NCBI GenBank assembly: GCA_024305745.1
Contig: JAHRBS010000004.1
Span: 4,526,001 to 4,590,000 of the forward strand
DNA length: 64,000 bases
Direction of reading: 5' to 3'
From: Polyporus tsugae
Lineage: Eukaryota; Basidiomycota; Agaricomycetes; Polyporales; Polyporaceae
Of this stretch, positions 59,474 through 64,000 are shown one piece after another; positions within the stretch are counted from its first letter, which is position 1, and every line of letters starts with the position of its first letter. The position numbers and the translations under genes are program-made. The notes below the pieces were generated by a model. It did not search any database. It was not told the DNA's origin and worked only from the letters and a program-made list of their open reading frames with translations.

Positions 59474-60701
59474 GTTCTGTTTCGTCCCGTTCTCTACCCC
59501 AGGGCCGGAAGAGTCAAGTTCTGGTCTCCGACCAGTGGCCAGGGCCTCCTCACGTTCGTGCGAAGTAAGTCGGATTCTCCGATAGCCTACATTTCTGTTC
59601 CAGCTTGTTGACCTCGGAGCACGATCCACCCAAAGCAAACACTCCAGACCCACTTGGCCACGAATGGAGCGCAACTTCCTTCATTGCTTCCCCCAACAGC
59701 AAATGGATCGCGACTGCCTCCGACGGCGATGGAACCATGATCATCTGGGATGCCAAGTGCGGTACGATCGTGCAGGAATGGGTGGCACACGAGGGTCGTT
59801 TCGTCCGTGATCTCGCATTTTCACCAGACAGCCGACACCTCGTATCTGCAGGCGAGGGCGCGACCGGGACACTCGCAGTGTGGGACATCGGCAATACAGG
59901 CCCCGTCCAGAAAGCTGCCGCACCGGAGGGCCACACGGACGTTGTCACTACCTGCGCCTGGTCCCCCGACGGCGCACTGATTGCGTCGGCGTCGAATGCC
60001 GGAACGGTGCGCGTCTGGGACGCTCAGACGTTCCAGCAACGTGCACTGCTTGAGGACGCGGAGGCCGTGCCAAATCCGGAAAGCTTGCAGTTCTCCCCAG
60101 ATGCGTCCTACCTCGCATGGAGACGCAGGAGCCCCGGGCGTTGCACCATCTGGAGACCGCTCGCAGAGGAACAGCCAACGCTTCTATCGCATCCGAGCGG
60201 CCGAGACGTTGACGTAGCTGCACTTTGCTTCGACCCCGAGAGTAGGCGAATCGCGACCGCCCATGGGAGCTGGAACAACTGTGAGCCTGAGGAGTGTGTC
60301 GTACGGATCTGGGACGTCGTGACTGGCGCTGCGCTCGCCGTCCTGGCCTGGCACTCGAAGTGTGTCGAGATGGAAAATTCCTTCTATCCGCTTCCGGGGA
60401 TGGCTCCGCGAAGATTTGGGATGCGGAGTCTTGGCAAGAAACAGCCTTCAAGCTCGTGGAGGAATCTGCGATTTCGAAAGCCTGTTTTTCTCCTGACGGG
60501 AAGTACATTGCCACTGTCGCGTCGCTCGACAAGACGATGCGACTGTGGAGGACGAGCGACGCCTCGTGCGCAGCCGTGTTTACTGAGCACACCGCGAACG
60601 TACAACTTGTAGCCTTCTCTCCGGATGGCGAATTCTTGGCTTCCGGGAATCACGATGGGATAGTACATATGCGCTGCGTTTATGACTTTATAGGACACTG
60701 A
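59470..60701 (+). pseudogene. WD40-repeat protein gene with a frameshift
   Basis: Inferred first exon 59470-59564 (MSSVSSRSLPQGRKSQVLVS) spliced over a 39-base intron to an exon starting at 59604. Successive WD40 repeats follow: TSFIASPNSKWIATASDGDG with IIWDAK, RDLAFSPDSRHLVSAG with LAVWDIG, TTCAWSPDGALIASASNAGT with VRVWDAQ, and CVVRIWDVVTG. Near 60365 the frame changes, and the match resumes as RDGKFLLSASGDGSAKIWDA, SKACFSPDGKYIATVAS with MRLWRT, and LVAFSPDGEFLASGNHDG. The change is consistent with a short deletion removing the start of one repeat. Unbroken, it would be a propeller of about six or seven blades. The intron is short even for this window, so the first exon is uncertain. Function unknown; such WD40 genes are numerous in mushrooms. 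Confidence 0.7.
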
Positions 60702-61099
60702 TCCTGTTGCATTCATGCTTGTACTCGTAGGTTTATTGCTCGCAGTAGTGTGGCCGCGTCCTTTCAAACCCTCGCTTGGAGAGTAGGTAGTGGATTCACG
60801 TTCACGTAGTCTCCTTTCAGGACCATAGATTTGGCGGAATTGTACTGTTACATCATTTGACGAGAAACGAGCACCATGTATGTACAAATGAGCATACAAC
60901 AGTAGTCAGGCTACAGACCGATCATCCGAGTTTGAAATGGCTCAGACGTTGGTACAAAGGCTGGCGAGAATATCCGCCCGCACGAATAGTTCCCGTATTA
61001 GAGCCGACATTTTTACCACAGCGGTGAGCAGAGGGATAGATCCTCAGGCTCGAGGTGTATGGCTGCGTCCAAAACGGCCATGACATTCGTCAAGGTTGA
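60702..61099. other. Spacer
   Basis: About 400 bases after the WD40 gene. No gene seen. It includes the decayed downstream part of the minus-strand F-box relic. Confidence 0.4.
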
Positions 61100-61340
61100 G
61101 CAGGTGAGTGAAAAAGAGAGGACTTCGGAGACATCTGTGAGGCAATTGCAGACCAATTTAAAAGCAGGGCGTCGAAGTTCAGGCGGGGTAGTCCACGATG
61201 ATCTCATTCGTTCGAGCGCATTCGGCTTGTCAGTATGAAGTGCCAATGTCAGCCCTGGTAACAAACGGCTCTCTTTGTGTGGTTCGGACTTACCGCAGTG
61301 TTTCCCTGAGGTTGAGTGCGGTTAACAGAATTGCCCGACG
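61100..61340 (-). pseudogene. F-box N-terminal relic, sister of the one at 46.5 kb
   Basis: On the minus strand, PRLNFDALLL in one frame and LVCNCLTDVSEVLSFSLTCS in another match the F-box start seen near 46600, here with a frameshift between the two halves. A donor-like gtaagtcc (about 61295) and a ttaccag acceptor (about 61255) sit upstream, as at the 46.5 kb copy. Only the N-terminal part is recognisable. Confidence 0.5.
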
Positions 61341-61530
61341 GCGAACTCGCAGGCCTCACGACTCATGGACTAGTGGCACTATGCAAAACATGAATAAGAT
61401 TACCGCGGCGACCAACATCCGCTCTATGCATAAACTAAGACCGGCTCTATGTGTACAGACCAGACAGTGGAAGGGTTCAGATAAGCAGGCAAACGAGAAC
61501 GGACCGAATCAGCGAGGCGCGATGTGGTAG

Positions 61531-64000
61531 CTACGTCTTCCGCTTCTTGGGTTGGCGCTTTCCTGACGTCGCCGGAGTCGTACTGGGTGTCGAGGACCGA
61601 GACGCCTCGACCTTGTCCTCTTCCTTGACCTGCTCGATGCCGCGCTTCTGCACGATCCCGTCAGCGTGGTCCGCCCACAGCACAGCATCAAACGGAAGAC
61701 ATCTGGACGCACCTTGCCCTTCGTCCCCTTCGTCTTCACCACCTCCTCTGCCTGCTTCCCCTCGGACTCCTTCTCGATCATGCCCAGCAACGTGTTGCAT
61801 CTCCGCTGGAGCTCCTGCGGGCTCCGGCTCTTGAAGAACCAGTCGAACCTGAACACGGGGAACTCCGTGATGTCCTTCTTGATGCGCTCGTACACGTCCT
61901 CGGCCTGCATCCCGTAGTGGTTCAGCCGGCAGAGCAGGTACCGGTCCTCCTCCTCAGAGTACACCTTGCCCTTCGTCGTGGGGTAGTTGAGCTCGAGCTC
62001 CTGCATCGGGTACTTGACCGACGCGATCTTCTTCGAGAGCAGTGCCTCGAGGTTGGAGCGCTTGTTCCGCTTCGCCTCGCCCTCCTCGATGCGGGCCTTG
62101 ATGCGCGCGTGCTCGGAGAGCTCCTTCCACTTCTTCTTGAAGACCGGGTAGTACTGCGCGACGTCATCCGCGGTCTTGTCCTGGATCTCCGACGCGAGCA
62201 GCTCGTAGTCATCCGTCCTGCGGCGCAACGTCAGCGGTTCATGTTCAAAGCGGAACGGAAACCCACTCACCAGCCGTATGTCTCGAGCGCACGCACGAAC
62301 TGCTGGAAGTCACGCCGACTCCAGAACTCGAAACCCTGCGCAGTCAGCTCCTCCTTCTCCCGCAACTGCTCCTCGGTGAGCGGCTCAGCTGTAAACGTAC
62401 ACGCGCCGTCAGTCCCATCCAACTTGCGAAAGGAGCAGAGCACGGACCGTTGTCGATGAACTCCTGCGCCGCCTTCCGCTCCCCTTCGAGTTTCTCTGGG
62501 GTATCATCCTCGGTCACCGGCTCCCTCGTAACCGCGGGAATCTCGTTTATCCGCTTATGCGCCGCCATCTCCTGCTCCTGGAGCTCCGCCAGCCTCGGCG
62601 GGAAGAACTGGAAGTCCTGCATCTGGATCTGCTTTGGGGCGCGCGGGATCTTAGCCGGCTTCTCCGTCTTGGAAGGGCCGGCACGCATCGTCTCCTTGAA
62701 GTACGAGTCGACCGAGTAGTTAAGTTTGCGCTCGCGCTTCGAGAGCGCGAGGGGGTTGAATTGGAGCGTCTTGCGGTTCCCGCGGAAGTCCTCGCCCTCC
62801 CATTGCTGAACGGATGCCTCGGACTTGAAGTTGGAGAGGTCCTCGAACGAAAGACCTTCGTACTTGCTGTTCAGCTCCAGTGTGCGCTCCTCGCCGCGCA
62901 CGATGATAGCGTCGATGTCGTCGTTGATCATCAGACTAGCGGCGTTGTCAGCATGTCGTGCTCTTCCAGCAAAAAAAAAAAGAAGCAACTCACTCGTCGT
63001 TCGAATTGACGATGTTCTCAGCGCCGTGCGCGATCATCTCGAGCAGCTCCTCCTTGTTCGCAGCTGCATATCGCTCCCGTCAGCTTTCGCATCCCACTCA
63101 ATAGAAGACGGGCTCACCCTTCGTAGCCTGCGTCCGGCCCTGCTGGATGACCAACTGGTCCAGCCTCAACTTCTGCGCCGCCCGCTCCAGCATCCGCTCC
63201 TCCACGCTGCCCTCCGTGATGAACCTGAACACATACACCTGCTTCGTCTGCCCGATACGGTGCGCGCGGTCCATCGCCTGCAAGTCTGCCTGCGGGTTCC
63301 AGTCCGAGTCGTAGAGGACGACGATATCAGCACTGGTGAGGTTGATGCCGAGGCCACCGGCACGGGTCGTAAGGAGGAAGACGAACTTCTCCGAGTCGGG
63401 CTTGTTGTACTCGTCGATGGCGGCGATGCGGTCTTCGTGCGCGGTGCCTCCGTCGATTCGGCAGTACTCTGTGAGCGACGTCAGTTCATCCCTCTCTTCC
63501 TGCGTACGGAGACAGGAAGACGCACTGTAGGCCCGGAACAAGCAATAGTCCTCCAATATGTCCAGGACCCGACTCATCTGGCTGAAGATCAGCACGCGCG
63601 ATCCCTTCTCCTTCATGTTCTTCAGCAGTTTGTCCAAGATCACCATCTTGCCCGAGTTCTCGATCAGGTGTTCGTCCGTTGTGTAAGGCGGCCCTGGTTC
63701 CGCGCCGTCAAACAGGTACGGGTGACACGTCACCTTACGGAGCTGCATGACGATGTTCATGAGCCGCGTCTTGCCCTCCTTCTTGCCCGTGAGGCCATTG
63801 ACGGCATCGATGTCCTTCTCGAGCACGGATCGGTACCATTTACGCTGCATCTCCGTCAGGCCGACATAAATGTTGATCTCCTTCTCTGCGATAGGAGCAA
63901 AAAATTGTCAGCTACGATTGTAGGCGCAAAGCTAAACATTGCGTACTCGGCAGCAGATTCTTCTCCACGTCGCTCTTGACACGACGCAGTAGGAACGGCC
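61531..64000 (-). CDS. ISW1: ISWI-type chromatin-remodelling ATPase, 5' part outside
   Basis: C-terminal two thirds of an ISWI ATPase, which slides nucleosomes using ATP. Exons in the window: beyond 64000 to 63947, 63885-63526, 63468-63118, 63063-62994, 62935-62448, 62388-62271, 62217-61713 and 61647-61531. The second RecA lobe is complete with [52 protein letters not shown] and [20 protein letters not shown], then [20 protein letters not shown]. It is followed by the NegC/linker region and the HAND-SANT-SLIDE module ([74 protein letters not shown]). The C-terminus is basic ([10 protein letters not shown]). Whether it is the Isw1 or Isw2 orthologue cannot be said. Everything visible is intact. 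Confidence 0.92.

Noticed and set aside
62825..63979. 384-codon plus-strand frame at the right edge
   Set aside because: Antisense of the ISWI ATPase exons and reads through their introns.

Overview
The window looks like nuclear DNA of a basidiomycete fungus, most likely a wood-decay or other mushroom-forming Agaricomycete. Genes are cut by many short introns (mostly 50-65 bases, GT...AG). The gene content is typical of that class: DUF6534 membrane proteins, expanded F-box families, a lineage-specific multi-pass membrane family, HNH-derived proteins and a Plavaka-like transposase. I rebuilt gene models by hand from open frames, splice signals and comparison of paralogues inside the window, so exon ends are predictions. 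No RNA gene or CRISPR array was found.

Layout. 1.4-4.6 kb: a tandem pair of multi-pass membrane proteins. 5.1-6.5 kb (-): a Ran1/Pat1-like protein kinase. 7.9-9.2 kb: a decayed relic of the chaperonin subunit gene CCT3. 11.0-13.5 kb (+): a DUF6534 membrane protein in 21 exons, some only 10-18 bases long. 14.2-20 kb: a cluster of F-box-like genes, with one full copy, one shortened and frameshifted copy, one 3' relic and one pseudogene. 20.3-22.3 kb (-): an unrecognised coiled-coil protein. 23.1-24.4 kb (-): Atg101 of the autophagy-initiating Atg1 complex. 25.6-28.1 kb (-): a second DUF6534 gene with nearly the same micro-exon pattern. 28.1-31.6 kb: no gene seen. 31.7-33.5 kb (-): epsin. 33.8-40.5 kb: a frameshifted HNH-type gene, relics of an ABC transporter and of a biotin-protein ligase, a doubly frameshifted cytochrome P450, and an intact HNH-derived paralogue that has lost its HNH histidines. 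43.9-45.6 kb (+): an F-box/leucine-rich protein. 47.3-54.7 kb (-): a mobile-element region with a repeat-rich companion protein and a Plavaka-like transposase broken by one stop codon. 55.8-58.0 kb: a biotin-protein ligase with a ruined N-terminus. 58.3-60.7 kb: a broken F-box gene running into a broken WD40 gene. 61.5 kb to the end (-): an ISWI chromatin remodeller whose 5' part lies outside.

The housekeeping genes (kinase, Atg101, epsin, ISWI) look intact and alternate with fast-evolving lineage-specific genes and an unusually dense set of pseudogenes. The most striking signals are the shared micro-exon ladder of the two DUF6534 genes, the complementary damage in the two HNH paralogues, and the repeated traces of biotin-protein ligase. 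I found nothing that clearly qualifies as a new multi-gene system.
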